The position numbers and the translations under genes are program-made. Positions 9,618-19,028 of a stretch of 64,000 nt of DNA are shown here, piece by piece. A model generated the notes under the pieces. That model searched no databases, was not told where the DNA came from, and saw only the letters and a list, made by a program, of their open reading frames with translations. Within the stretch, counting starts at the first letter, position 1. Each line of letters begins with the position of its first letter. Origin of the DNA: Nilaparvata lugens (Eukaryota; Arthropoda; Insecta; Hemiptera; Delphacidae); assembly GCF_014356525.2 (NCBI RefSeq), contig NC_052515.1:21346365-21410364 (forward strand), given 5' to 3'.

Positions 9618-9864
9618 GGTTTTTTCTTGCTCTTCTTTGACCTCTCCTACTACCACCCTTCTTTGTTGTTCTACGTTTCTTAACTTGTTTTTGAGGGAAT
9701 AAACTCACACCATATGATGATGGTGGGGGTGGGGGTGGAATTAAAAGTCGCCCACCACTAAGCGGGGGGTACGGCTTCAAATAATACCCTTTACCTGCTA
9801 TATGTTGTTTCAACTGAGCTATAGCCTTGCGTCTAATATCATTAGTATAACCTTTCCTTTTCAT
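9607..9864 (-). CDS. Basic core/virion protein with adenain-type cleavage sites
   Basis: The protein has 85 residues from the ATG at 9864. It is strongly basic at both ends (MKRKGYTNDIRRK; KKRRTTKKGGSRRGQRRARK) and has a proline run in the middle (IPPPPPPSS). It contains IAGKG and LSGGR, which fit the adenovirus protease consensus forms (M/I/L/N)xGx-G and (M/I/L/N)xGG-x. By analogy with adenovirus core proteins it would be a DNA-binding precursor processed by the adjacent protease. That function is inference from composition, sites and gene order. The gene overlaps the protease start at one end and the end of the PLA2 frame at the other. Confidence 0.7.
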   Translation of the reverse strand: MKRKGYTNDIRRKAIAQLKQHIAGKGYYLKPYPPLSGGRLLIPPPPPPSSYGVSLFPQKQVKKRRTTKKGGSRRGQRRARKNHEY

Positions 9865-10329
9865 TCTTCTTCTTCTTCTTCTTCTTTCTCAAAGAACCAC
9901 CAAAGTAATTTTTAGCTTTCATTACATTCGTAACAAGGTAACTGAGACCTCTCTCGGCTAGGGGAGTTTTCGGATTTTTAAAAATTTCCCACGCTGCGTT
10001 CGCTAGAATTCTGTCAGCTTGGCTCGATTAGAATTATCACTATTTAGTGAATATGCTATATCGTGGGCCTTACAAGCCTGGTCAAGTTTGTTTATTCCAG
10101 GATCTCCACGTGCTAATCGCTTTTCAAGTTTGGTTCCTGGTCCGCAATACTGGTAGCCAGGTGCTATGGGGATTTCAAAGGGTGTTACATCGATCAATTT
10201 ATTTAAAATAGTTGAAGTAATACCTGTAGCAGCCCCTGCCGCCCCCTTAAGTACTTTCGCGGCCGAGCTTAAGAAGCCTCTCCCTCGTTTTCTTCCACTT
10301 TGCTTTCTCTTACATACCACCATTTTCAT
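9842..10329 (-). pseudogene. PLA2: Phospholipase A2-domain virion protein, one frameshift
   Basis: The protein starts at the ATG at 10329 with a basic leader (KRKQSGRKRGRG), then a glycine/alanine-rich, probably membrane-active stretch (AAGAATGITSTIL). A parvovirus VP1-type PLA2 core follows: the calcium-binding loop YQYCGPGT and the catalytic helix LDQACKAHDIAY with the His-Asp pair. The first frame stops at 10003. The adjacent frame continues the homologous C-terminal part, including VMKAKNYFGG, to a stop near 9842, so there is one indel around 10010-10025. In parvoviruses this enzyme breaches the endosomal membrane; here that role is inferred. It is the most upstream gene of the leftward virion block. 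Confidence 0.87.
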
Positions 10330-10870
10330 TACCTTTCAACTCAATGGTTGAACATTAACTAAAGTTAATTAATTAATCATTACACTAACTCAATCTAAAA
10401 GAAAAATGGAAATTTTCTATTAATTTGGAATAATACTTTGAATTCATCTATTCAGATCATCTATTTGAAATGCATTTGCAAAATGACATTGCATTTGCTG
10501 ATGTGAAAAACTCAAACACAAAATAATATTGATAAGAATGAATGGAATACCAATCCAGCCATGTGTACGATGCATTCATTCATACAAGACCTTGCAAGGT
10601 CGCGAATGAATGAAATGCATCACACCAGATGTGGCAGGCCAACGCCCTCACTTCACAACAAGGAAGGCAGAGCGTTGAGCCGACCTTGACACAGTGAGCG
10701 ATCGGCCGATGTTGTCAGCTCATGCGCATGCTTGCGCGTGCGTACACACTTCATTCTATAAAACACATTTTAATTTTTCTTATCACTCAATGCAACTTGG
10801 AGAGTGAGTGATTGAGTTCTCTACACGTATACTAGTGTGATAGGTGAGTGAAAACTTTTTATAGAATAAC
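10330..10870. promoter_or_regulatory. Divergent control region between late block and central region
   Basis: No protein-coding frame is credible here. From left to right the region holds an AT-rich stretch just upstream of the PLA2 start, then a nested dyad at 10569-10621 (outer arms GATGCATTCATTCA and its near-complement around the perfect palindrome GACCTTGCAAGGTC at 10588-10601). A GC-richer stretch with ATGCGCATGCTTGCGCGTGCG follows (read in pieces), then a plus-strand TATAAAA at 10757-10763. About 80 bp downstream is a strong splice donor ATAG/GTGAGT at 10843/10844. This suggests a rightward promoter with a short non-coding first exon. Transcription itself is inferred. Confidence 0.5.
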
Positions 10871-11017
10871 ATACTATTTTTTATTGATATATAACAAGTA
10901 AATTATGCGGTTAACAAAATAGGTTATGTATATGCTGATAGGCGATGCAATTGTCACCTTAACACAAAACTTGTAAATTATAGATTCATACAACCTCAGC
11001 TGAGTGAAGTGGAGGAA

Positions 11018-11264
11018 ACACAATACTTGAAAATTATAGATTATAATGAAAATATATGTAATGGCTTGTGCCAAAACTAAATAACACAATACTTGAAAAT
11101 TATAGATTATAATGAAAATATATGTAATGGCTTGTGCCAAAACTAAATAACACAATACTTGAAAATTGTGATTTACAAGATATAGGTTATATTGCCGAAA
11201 GGCGATGTAATGTCAAGTCCGAAAATATATGCCGAAAGGCGATGCAATGTCAAGTCCGAAAATT
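11018..11264. repeat. Two short tandem arrays (66-bp and 37-bp units)
   Basis: A 66-bp unit beginning ACACAATACTTGAAAATTA occurs at 11018, 11084 and (partial) 11150. A 37-bp unit beginning GCCGAAAGGCGATG occurs at 11194 and 11231. A related word, GATAGGCGATGCAAT, appears at about 10938. The 66-bp length keeps a spurious frame open. The arrays lie just beyond the 3' end of the spliced gene. Confidence 0.9.
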
Positions 11265-11337
11265 TGTTACAAGATATTAACAAAATAAGTAATAATAAAA
11301 TTCATAAAATGTTAAATGGTAATATAATTATCATGAT

Positions 11338-12772
11338 TTAAATTTTATGCATTTTGACAATGTTGATGTCGGTCATGTACTGATTAATATGTTTGACAAA
11401 CAGTAACAATGATTTACATTTACTTTTAAAATTTTGGATGTCTTTGGGGGTCAAGATCAGCGTGAAACGTTCAGGTATGTAAACATCTGTTGTTCTCTGA
11501 CCTGACAGCCGGATCTTGAGCACCACGCGACGTCCATGTTGATTGCAGACCTCCCTCACGTCCTCAATAGGGTAAGGCGTACCCTCCATCAACTCTCTTA
11601 GAGGAGTCCAGGGTTTCGGGGCGTACCTATTGATGACAGTGAGGAAGTGCTCCTCGGGGAGAATTTCATCCTCCTCCTGCTGTAACAGCGTCATTATGGA
11701 GCTGTCCTCCTCATCCTCTTCCACCGCACGTTTCTGTTGAAAAATATTTCATTAGACTCTTATTTGTTTCAGGTTATAAAATCATACAAGAGAGAGATCT
11801 TGCACTCAACAGATTCACTACTCAAAACTGTGACTAATAACTCGCAAATTCTCTGACATGAGAGAGTGATCTTGCGCTCAACAGATTCACTACTCAAAAA
11901 ATGTGAGTAATAACTTGGAAATTCTCTGACATAACTCTCAATTATCGGAAAAAAATTTTTCACTTCATTACAATCAACATAAATGATTGCAGAAAACATA
12001 AATATTTCACCTTTCATTAATCATGCAAATTTTTGTTTCACACTCAAACAACATATGATTTGATTTTTCATATATATATATGTATCAGTATGTAATTCTC
12101 CAATTCAAATTGTTTCAGTAGGAATGTTTCATGCAACATATTTAGTAAACATGTTTAAACAATACAACCATCGTGTGAAAAATTTATCTGTGTTCGGATT
12201 AAACGCTCAGTCTTGAGACTTTGCTCACAGTAATTTCATATTTATTCGAGTAAACATATAGAGACTTGTAGTAATGTACACAAAAGATTTTATCGATTAT
12301 AGATTCATAGATTATAAAATCTTTTGTGTACATTACAATAATAATATTTTTGTATGCTAACCTTCGATTGAGTGAGGATGTTGGAAGGCTCCTCCTCATC
12401 CTCGTCGAAAAACAGCCTCCTCTTGACAGACTGCTTGGGGGCGGCAGGCACAGATGTTAGAGCTGCTCGTCGCGGCGCCCAAGTTGCTTGCGTCGGAGGG
12501 GTACTGTCTCCCACGATGATGCTGGAATCCTCATCTTGGACGAAGATCCCTTGTTCCTTCAAGGGATCTGAGGTTGAGGCTGAGGAGGAGGTGGCGGCAG
12601 CAGCAGAGGTGGAGGCGACAGCTGATGTTGTAGCCGTGCTGCGGCGCTTCTGCTGCTGCTGCTGCTGCTCCCAGAAGTTGAGTTCCCTCTTCGGAGGCGG
12701 GCTGTGTGGCAAGATGAACATTTGCGAGGAGTTGGAGTTGGAGTTGAAGGATGCACGGTGTGACTTGTCCAT
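11338..12772 (-). CDS. Two-exon Maverick early-type gene with KRRLF motif
   Basis: Exon 1 is 12362-12772 (ATG at 12772, 137 codons) and exon 2 is 11338-11733 (131 codons plus stop). The junction is in phase 0 with donor AAG/GTTAGC and acceptor TTTTCAACAG/AAA. Exon 1 is low in complexity: Asn/Ser-rich start, a six-Gln run, Ala/Thr/Ser tracts, then SVKRRLFFDEDEEEP. KRRLF matches the cyclin-binding RxL motif and could also be a nuclear-localisation signal. Exon 2 has an acidic start, then a compact domain with YAPKPWTPLRELMEGTPYP, GRRVVLKIRLSG and VYIPERFTLILTPKDI. I remember similar short domains in insect Mavericks, possibly OB-fold-like, but cannot name the family. A TATA-like box lies 80 bp upstream. 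The two-exon structure is supported by phase and signals, not by transcripts. Confidence 0.7.
11790..11932. repeat. 71-bp tandem duplication inside the early-gene intron
   Basis: Two adjacent copies begin AGAGAGATCTTGCACTCAAC and AGAGAGTGATCTTGCGCTCA and continue with GATTCACTACTCAAAA and ATTCTCTGACAT. They lie in the intron (11734-12361) of the two-exon gene and encode nothing credible. Confidence 0.88.
12271..12336. other. Perfect 23-bp stem hairpin in the early-gene intron
   Basis: The left arm (12271-12293, starting GTAATGTACACAAAAG) and right arm (12314-12336) are exact reverse complements over 23 bp with a 20-base loop. It lies 26 bp inside the intron from the splice donor. The shape would suit a small foldback insertion or a short RNA hairpin. 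No function is shown. Confidence 0.85.
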
Positions 12773-12852
12773 GGTGTTTTGAAAGTGTCGAGAATTTTAG
12801 CGCGTACTAATAGCTCTCTAACGTGAATGATGATTTTCCACTGAGAAAAGCG

Positions 12853-12860
12853 ATTATATA
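12853..12860 (-). promoter_or_regulatory. TATA-like box of the two-exon early gene
   Basis: TATATAAT on the minus strand, 80 bp upstream of the ATG at 12772 and so suitable for a start site near 12825. It is a sequence match only. Confidence 0.45.
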
Positions 12861-13106
12861 GCAAGTCGTTTCTCTGTCTGTTGCAGGCTTGTACGAGTGA
12901 GATAGAAACACAAAGGAGGCGTGTATCACAATTGGCGAACACTGCCAATACTCCCCAGAGCTTTAGCACGAGGTCACCGCTAACATTATATTGATTGTAA
13001 GTGAAAATTTTTGTTATATTCTCATATTTTTGTGAAATAACACTAAATTGATTTTTATAATATATATTTGGTTACAGTTATTAAATATTTCATTGTTTTT
13101 TCACAG

Positions 13107-13275
13107 CATTTTCTCACCTCACAACTCGGTCTCATAAGCAGTTGTGCTCTCGTGAAGGAACCTTACCTACATCGAGAAAATCATAGGCGAGGAGCTAAGC
13201 TGGAACAATACCTGAACCGAGTCGAGGAGCTAACTGAGAGAAGTCGATTATTTCATTTCGTCATCATCAACACAT
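13107..13275 (+). other. Candidate plus-strand leader exon upstream of polymerase
   Basis: A 169-bp segment is bounded by a good acceptor (TTGTTTTTTCACAG/CATT) and a good donor (ACACAT/GTAAGTTC). Another donor (GATT/GTAAGTG) lies upstream at 12996/12997, and an acceptor (TTGTTTTTTCAG) ends at 14091, four bases before the polymerase ATG. It could be a spliced 5' leader of the polymerase message or a small separate coding exon, since it is open in one frame. It does not join the polymerase frame in phase. There is no transcript evidence. Confidence 0.4.
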
Positions 13276-13299
13276 GTAAGTTCATTTTTACTTAAAGTT

Positions 13300-13357
13300 T
13301 TCTCCTCCGAGGACGATATTGTTCTCCTCCGAGAACAATTTTTCTCCTCCGAGGATA
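13300..13357. repeat. Triple TCTCCTCCGAG repeat
   Basis: The word TCTCCTCCGAG occurs three times at 23-27 bp spacing. The middle copy forms the palindrome GTTCTCCTCCGAGAAC. It lies beyond the stop of the BIR gene and after the candidate leader exon, so it may be a regulatory cluster. Confidence 0.6.
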
Positions 13358-13368
13358 AAATTAACCTT

Positions 13369-13989
13369 CTACATTATACTGCATGTTTGTGATTTTTTCG
13401 GTTCATCTATATGATGAGCGTCTTTTGTCTTAGACTCATCAGCATAATATATACAAAACGGTGTATGCATTACTTTTTCAAATGGTTCAACGATAATATA
13501 TTTACAAAACTCGCATTGTAGATTGTGAAAGTTATTTAAGAAATAACCATTTCTTGCAAAATATTCTGCTCTATCAGTTAATGGTTTGCATATGTAACAA
13601 TGTAGATGGTGTGGTGGCAGTTTTTCAAACCACTCTCCTTGTACAGATAAATCTTCTGGCATATTAGTAAATGATAAATATCTTTCTTCATATAATCGTA
13701 GAATATTATTATCGTAATTCTCATCTTCAATTGTTATATTTCCTTTCCTTCTCAATGCACAATTTGGGCTAAATTTTGCATGTTCGTTGACTACACAATC
13801 ATTTTGATCCCAATCTCCTATACAAACTGAACAAAATACGCAGCGCACAATATCCGGTTCACTTGCGAATACAAAACCGTCTTTCGCCATATTTTCTGCC
13901 GACAAATTCTGACTAGTTTTTGTCCATTTTTTATCGAATGTTAATAATCTCAATCTTTCATGTAACATTATCTGTCCTTGTGATAACAT
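13369..13989 (-). CDS. Inhibitor-of-apoptosis (BIR domain) protein
   Basis: The intact protein has 206 residues from the ATG at 13989. Residues about 10-82 form a textbook BIR: ERLRLLTFDKKW, MAKDGFVF, then the zinc site RCVFC with the ligand spacing C-x2-C-x16-H-x6-C ending SPNC. Residues about 130-180 form a second, degenerate zinc region (YFARNGYF, LQCEFC, then H and C at shortened spacing). No RING finger or caspase-recruitment domain is present, so it resembles short viral BIR-only proteins. Families of this kind bind caspases or pro-apoptotic N-termini; that activity is inferred. The gene diverges from polymerase with 106 bp between start codons, and a 9-bp-arm dyad lies just upstream. 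A second BIR-like gene sits in the capsid block. Confidence 0.9.
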   Translation of the reverse strand: MLSQGQIMLHERLRLLTFDKKWTKTSQNLSAENMAKDGFVFASEPDIVRCVFCSVCIGDWDQNDCVVNEHAKFSPNCALRRKGNITIEDENYDNNILRLYEERYLSFTNMPEDLSVQGEWFEKLPPHHLHCYICKPLTDRAEYFARNGYFLNNFHNLQCEFCKYIIVEPFEKVMHTPFCIYYADESKTKDAHHIDEPKKSQTCSIM

Positions 13990-13999
13990 CGTGAATGCC

Positions 14000-14095
14000 A
14001 ATTCACAACTGATTGTGAATTACATTCCTTTACACATACTATTAATTATTGCCCCTATGCCATCCTGATCATTATTCTTTTGTTTTTTCAGTATC
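14000..14095. promoter_or_regulatory. Divergent intergenic region with dyad and splice acceptor
   Basis: The dyad AATTCACAA-CTGA-TTGTGAATT (14000-14021) lies immediately upstream of the BIR start codon. A pyrimidine-rich acceptor TTTTGTTTTTTCAG ends at 14091, four bases before the polymerase ATG at 14096. The dyad could bind a regulator. The acceptor suggests that polymerase is expressed from a spliced leader. Both are predictions. Confidence 0.5.
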
Positions 14096-17000
14096 ATGCC
14101 GAGGGAACGCAGACTTCGTGGGATCAATTCAAGCGCAGTTCGCCATCGCATCAGTTTTGAGGACGACGAGGAGGATATTGACATTGAGAGTGTGCTTGAG
14201 AGGACGAAAACTCGAGTTTTCGAGATAATTAGGGAGCATGCGGCACGGTATGATGGAAATGTAAGGTGGTACATAGTTTTAAACGTTTTATTGTATAAAT
14301 TAGTGGTGCTGGATGACAAGGTTGATGAGTCTGTTTCATCTCTAATAAATCTACATAGTTACTCCAACATAGCGCTAAACATGCTTGAGAACTATGATGA
14401 TTTTAATGAGCATTTTTTCTTGGCTGTGAGAAAAATCCTCTCATCTTTTGAAAATTTCGTAAGACATGGGAGTGGATGGGTGCTAAAGAAAATTGAATCA
14501 CTGGATGTGAACGTGATTAAATTTAATCCTATATACACATCCAGTTTCATTCAAACACCCCAGTTTTTGAAAAACAAAAAATGTATTAAAAATGTCAAAA
14601 ATCTCTCTGACGAAAAATGTTTTTTATGGTCAGTGCTCGCGTATTTCCATCAGAAACCAAATAGAGCGAACTTGACTGTAAAGTATTTGAGCAAGTTTGC
14701 TCACAGACTTAATACGCGAGGAGTAAATTTCCCGGTGACGACACGCAATATTAAGAAATTCGAAATACTCAATCCGGATATTGCAATTCACGTCATCGCC
14801 TATGACAACAAAAAATTTTTTCCCTACCGTACAAGCATTTTCCGCACGCGTAAACACCAAATTAATCTTTTATTGTTGAAAGCTGATGCAGGAAAAACAC
14901 ATTATTGTTTAATCAACACCGCTAACGGAAAAAACGGATTATCGCGACTTTTCTCTCACCTTTCAAAACACCATGGAGAAGTACATGTATGCAATTTCTG
15001 TTTTCACCGGTTCACATCAACAAATCTATAAATTGTGACGGGAAAGCAAATTTGATGAAACATATGGAACTTTGTTCCAAGTTTGAATCTCAGCGCGTTT
15101 CATATCCTAAACGCGGAGAGACAATTAATTCAAGAAACTAGGCGCGACGTTAAAGAAAAAGTACACCATTTACGCGGATTTAGAAACATACGTTGTGAAT
15201 ATTAATGATGATAATGTTGATGATGATGATTCAGATTCCGATGAAATTACTCGTAGTTACACCAAGAAAAACGGCACGCCATATTCCTTGCGGGTATTGT
15301 TTCGTTGTTATCGACATTAACGGAGAAATCGCGTACGGTCCAGTACTCCATAGATCGAGTAGTTTAGACGAAAAAATCATGGAGAAATTTCTTCAGGAAA
15401 TTACAGATCTTGGCGAAATTTTGTATGAGGATATGAAACGTGAAATTCCGATGCAACATTTGTCCGAAAGTGAAGAGCGCGAATTTCAAAATTCAGTAAA
15501 CTGCGGGCTTTGTGCTGAACCGTTCTCAGAAACCGATATTAAATGCTGTCACCACGCGCACGAAACCGGTAATTACTTGTGTGCTGCACACGTTTCTTGC
15601 AATTTAACAGCACGTACTCTGGAGTACATTTCGTGTTATTTCCATAATTTCTCCGGTTTTGATTCGCATTTTATTCTGAAAGCGCTCGGTAAATGTAAAA
15701 AAGAAATATCCTGCATCGCAAATACGTCAGAGAGATTTTTGTCACTTTCGGTAGGCAAAATTAAATTTTTAGATTCCTACAAGTTTATGTCTGAATCCTT
15801 GGAAGTATTGGTGCGTAATTTGGTAGAAAGTACAGACATGGAAAAGAAGTTCGAAAGATTATTTTCGGTGTTTCATGATCCACCTCGCGAACACAGACAG
15901 CTTCTGTTGAAAAAAGGAGTATATCCCTACTCGTACATGAGCTGTCCCGAAAAATTCGCGGAAACATCGCTCCCTCCCATTGAATGTTTTCATAACGACT
16001 TAACTGATACACCTCTGTCTCGCGAAGAATATGAGCATGCGCAAAGAGTGTTCTCAACATTCAAGCTGAAAAATCTGGGTGAATATCACGATTTTTATTT
16101 ATGTTTGGACGTAATGCTATTAGCGGTAGTTTTTGAATCCATGAGGTCTACGCTTTTTAGCTCATACGGTCTTGATGTGACCCATTTTCTTTCTCTCGCG
16201 CACTTCACCTGGAATTGCATGTTGAAGTACACTAAAGTCGAACTGCAATTGCTTACAGATCCGGACATGCATCTTATGTTTGAGGCGGGGATGAGGGGTG
16301 GGGTGTCATTTATCGGTAAACGTTATTGCGAAGCAAATAACAAACATCTACCCGAAACATACGATCCTTCAAAACCGTCTAATTATCTGCTTTATATCGA
16401 TGCAAACAGTTTATACTCGGAAGCTATGAGCAGACCCCTCCCTTTTGGGAATTTCAAATTCCTCACAGAGGAAGAAATTTCCAAACTTGATTTCGCGAAT
16501 TTGGACAGCAATTCAGGAACTGGTTACATAATTGAATGCGATCTCGAGTACCCGAAAGATTTACACGATAAGCATGCCAGCTTCCCTCTCGCGCCGCTAC
16601 ACTTAACTCCCCCGCGGGAATTGCTGTCTGAGTATCAGACAAATGAGAACGGTCAGGGAGTGACCAGAAAACTCATGAACACACTTTTTAACCGTGAAAA
16701 GTACATTGTACACTATGTCAATTTAAAACTCTACCTTCAGCTCGGTTTGAAATTATTGAAAGTGCATCGCGTCATTAGTTTTTCCCAATCTCCCTGGCTG
16801 AAAAGCTACATCGACTTCAATATCCGAATAGACAGAACGCGAAAAATAATTTGAAATATCCTTCTTTAAGGCCTGTTGTAACTTGATATTTGGTAAGACT
16901 ATACAATCAGTTCGGAAACATATGAATGTTAAAATTATTACAGACGAAAAACGATTAGACAAGTACATTTCAAATCCGTTATGCAAACGCTGGCAAATAA

Positions 17001-17671
17001 TTAGTCCGGACGTGATCGCGGTTTTCTCTCGCAAGTTGGAACTTAAAATGAACAAACCTGTCTATTCCGGCTTTTCCGTACTGGAGTTGAGTAAATTCCA
17101 TATGTACGATTTTTTCTATTGCAAATTACAAAAAATCGTACCCTGGAACCGCGTAGAACTCTGTATGACCGATACCGACAGTTTTCTTCTAAACCTAAAA
17201 GTCGAAGATGTGTATCAGTTGATTAAAGAAAATTTGACCCTTTTCGATACTTCCAACTATCCACCTGCCCACCCTTGCTTTTCCATGGAGAGAAATAAAG
17301 TTGTAGGTAAGTTTAAGGATGAAACGGGCTCAAGGCCGATCTCTAAATTTATAGGTCTTAGATCGAAACTTTACAGCTTTTTAGTTTGTAATGAGAATGA
17401 TGACGAGGTTGTAAATAAATGCGTAGCAAAAGGAGTAAAGTCATCGGTTAAATGTAGAAAACTTAATTTTAATTTGTATAAGAAATCATTGTTTGAACGT
17501 AGTGTACATGTAGAAAAATTTAGTATGTTAAGATCCTATAACCATAGTATGTTTCAGGTCGAATGTGCTAAGGTCTGTTTGAGTCCTTATGACGATAAAA
17601 GATACATTGAAGAAAATGGTCTGAATACTCTGCCTTTCGGTCATTATAGTCTCAACACTTCAACTGATTGA
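14096..17671 (+). pseudogene. PolB: Protein-primed DNA polymerase B, multiply frameshifted
   Basis: This is the replicative polymerase of the element. The N-terminal frame (14096-15031) has SGWVLKKIESL, CFLWSVLAYFH and the cysteine pair CNFC. The exonuclease follows: YADLET (Exo I, about 15168), FHNFSGFDSHF (Exo II) and YLCLDVMLLA (Exo III). The polymerase domain has DANSLY (motif A, about 16400), FGKT (motif B region, about 16890) and MTDTDSF (motif C, about 17165), then AKGVK. The reading frame changes near 15030, 15135, 15290 and 16850-16880, and stop codons lie in the gaps, so no full-length product is possible. The total span of about 1,190 codons fits Maverick polymerases. Other motif positions look conserved, so decay is through indels. 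A splice acceptor abuts the start codon. Confidence 0.93.
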
Positions 17672-17731
17672 TCAGTATGTGTCGTGACAATCATCCAACA
17701 CCACTAATTTGATTTGTCTGTTGTAAATATC

Positions 17732-18683
17732 ATGAATATTATTAGATCTAAGCTAGCTTTAGAGCTTCATAGCGTGCCGCGTGTGAACTATCCCACTCGC
17801 AAGTATGAACTGAAAAGTGAAAAAGATCTCCTTCAAGCAGACCTTATTGAAATGATAAGTTTATCACGTTTTAATAAGGGTTATAATATATCTTAGTTGT
17901 TATTAATTGTTTTACAAAATTTGCATATTGTGTACCATTAAAAGACAAGACAAGTCAATCTGTATTTAACGCTCTCCAACCAATTATTTCTAAAAATAAG
18001 GGCATTAAGCTGTTTCAAACAGATCAGGGAACAGAATTCTTCAATTCAAAAGTTAAAGCATTATTAGATAAATATAGTATTAAACATTACCATGTTTTTA
18101 CCGATAAAAAAGCCTCCATAGTTGAAAGGTTAATAGAACACTTAAAGCAAAAATTTATAGATATTTAACTGAGCACGGAACAAAAAACTGGTTAACCAAT
18201 CTAGACAGTTTAGTTAAAAATTATAATGCTACAGTGCACAGTTCAATTAGAATGAAACCTAAAGATGTTCGTAGGAAAGATCGTACACATGTTTTATCGT
18301 CATTGAATTCTGCATTCAATAGACGATATAAATTGAAAAATTCAAAACCAAAATTTAAGCTAGGCGATATCGTGCGAATCTCGAAGAAACGATTATTTTT
18401 CGATAAATCTTATAACATAAACTGGAGCGCAGAGTATTTTGTGATTCACTCCATATTCCCTTCTAAACCTATAACCTACTCACTGAGAGATCTAAACGGT
18501 GAAGTAATTAGTGGCCGGTTTTATGCAGAAGAAATTAAAAAAACGCAATTAAACGAAACGGAGAGACAAGTGTATTTGATTGAAAAAATATTAAAACGTG
18601 ATAAAAAAGGATTGTTAGTGAAATGGATTGGATTTTCTAAACCTAGCTATATTAGTAAAGATCAATTATTAGATGAAAAATAA
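17732..18683 (+). pseudogene. INT: Retroviral-type integrase with chromodomain, frame-broken
   Basis: The start is the in-frame ATG at 17732. The DDE catalytic residues are visible: LLQADLIEM (first D), FQTDQGTEF (second D) and IVERL (E). The C-terminal part shows FKLGDIVRISKKR, a small beta barrel ending SGRFYAEEI, and a chromodomain-like tail VYLIEKIL, LLVKWIGF (to 18683). A stop follows at about 17894, the middle is in another frame, and another break lies near 18140-18230. This is the Maverick class that makes 6-bp target duplications, in agreement with the observed ends. It follows polymerase on the same strand and cannot make a full enzyme as read. Confidence 0.92.
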
Positions 18684-19028
18684 TCTTTTGTAATCAATTG
18701 TAAATAACATGTACATTTATTGTAAATAATCTATCGAAGATTTTATTGTAAATATCATGATGTACATTTGTTGAAAATATATTAGAAGTATTATTTGACA
18801 TCATAAAAAATTGGTTCTCATTTCGTAATATAAGAATCTTTTGAACATCCATAATCTGTCTGATGATGTGGAGAGGAGGTGGAGAGTGTTGCTCTGCATT
18901 CCAATCTCTGGGAAACGCCTCTCTCACACAAGTAGCGTCATCATGACCTCGGTCATTGTTCTAAATACCAGTGCCTTTGTTCTAACTATTCAGTGGCTTA
19001 TCAGATCACGTACTGTACGTTTGTAATC
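18684..19028. other. Intergenic region between integrase and ATPase
   Basis: 345 bp of AT-rich sequence with no credible gene. It repeats ATTGTAAATA words (around 18700-18760) and two ATGTACATTT words. The ATPase frame extends back to a GTG at 18993, but the ATG at 19029 fits the family start better. Confidence 0.5.

Noticed and set aside
10874..11155. Frame with repeated hydrophobic segments (YLVLAQAITYIF twice)
   Set aside because: It is the translation of a 66-bp tandem repeat whose length is a multiple of three.
11018..11264. CRISPR-like spaced repeats
   Set aside because: They are contiguous tandem units without unique spacers, in a eukaryotic element.
12372..12782. Plus-strand frame of 136 codons
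   Set aside because: Antisense shadow of exon 1 of the two-exon gene; the minus strand has the start, splice donor and TATA box.
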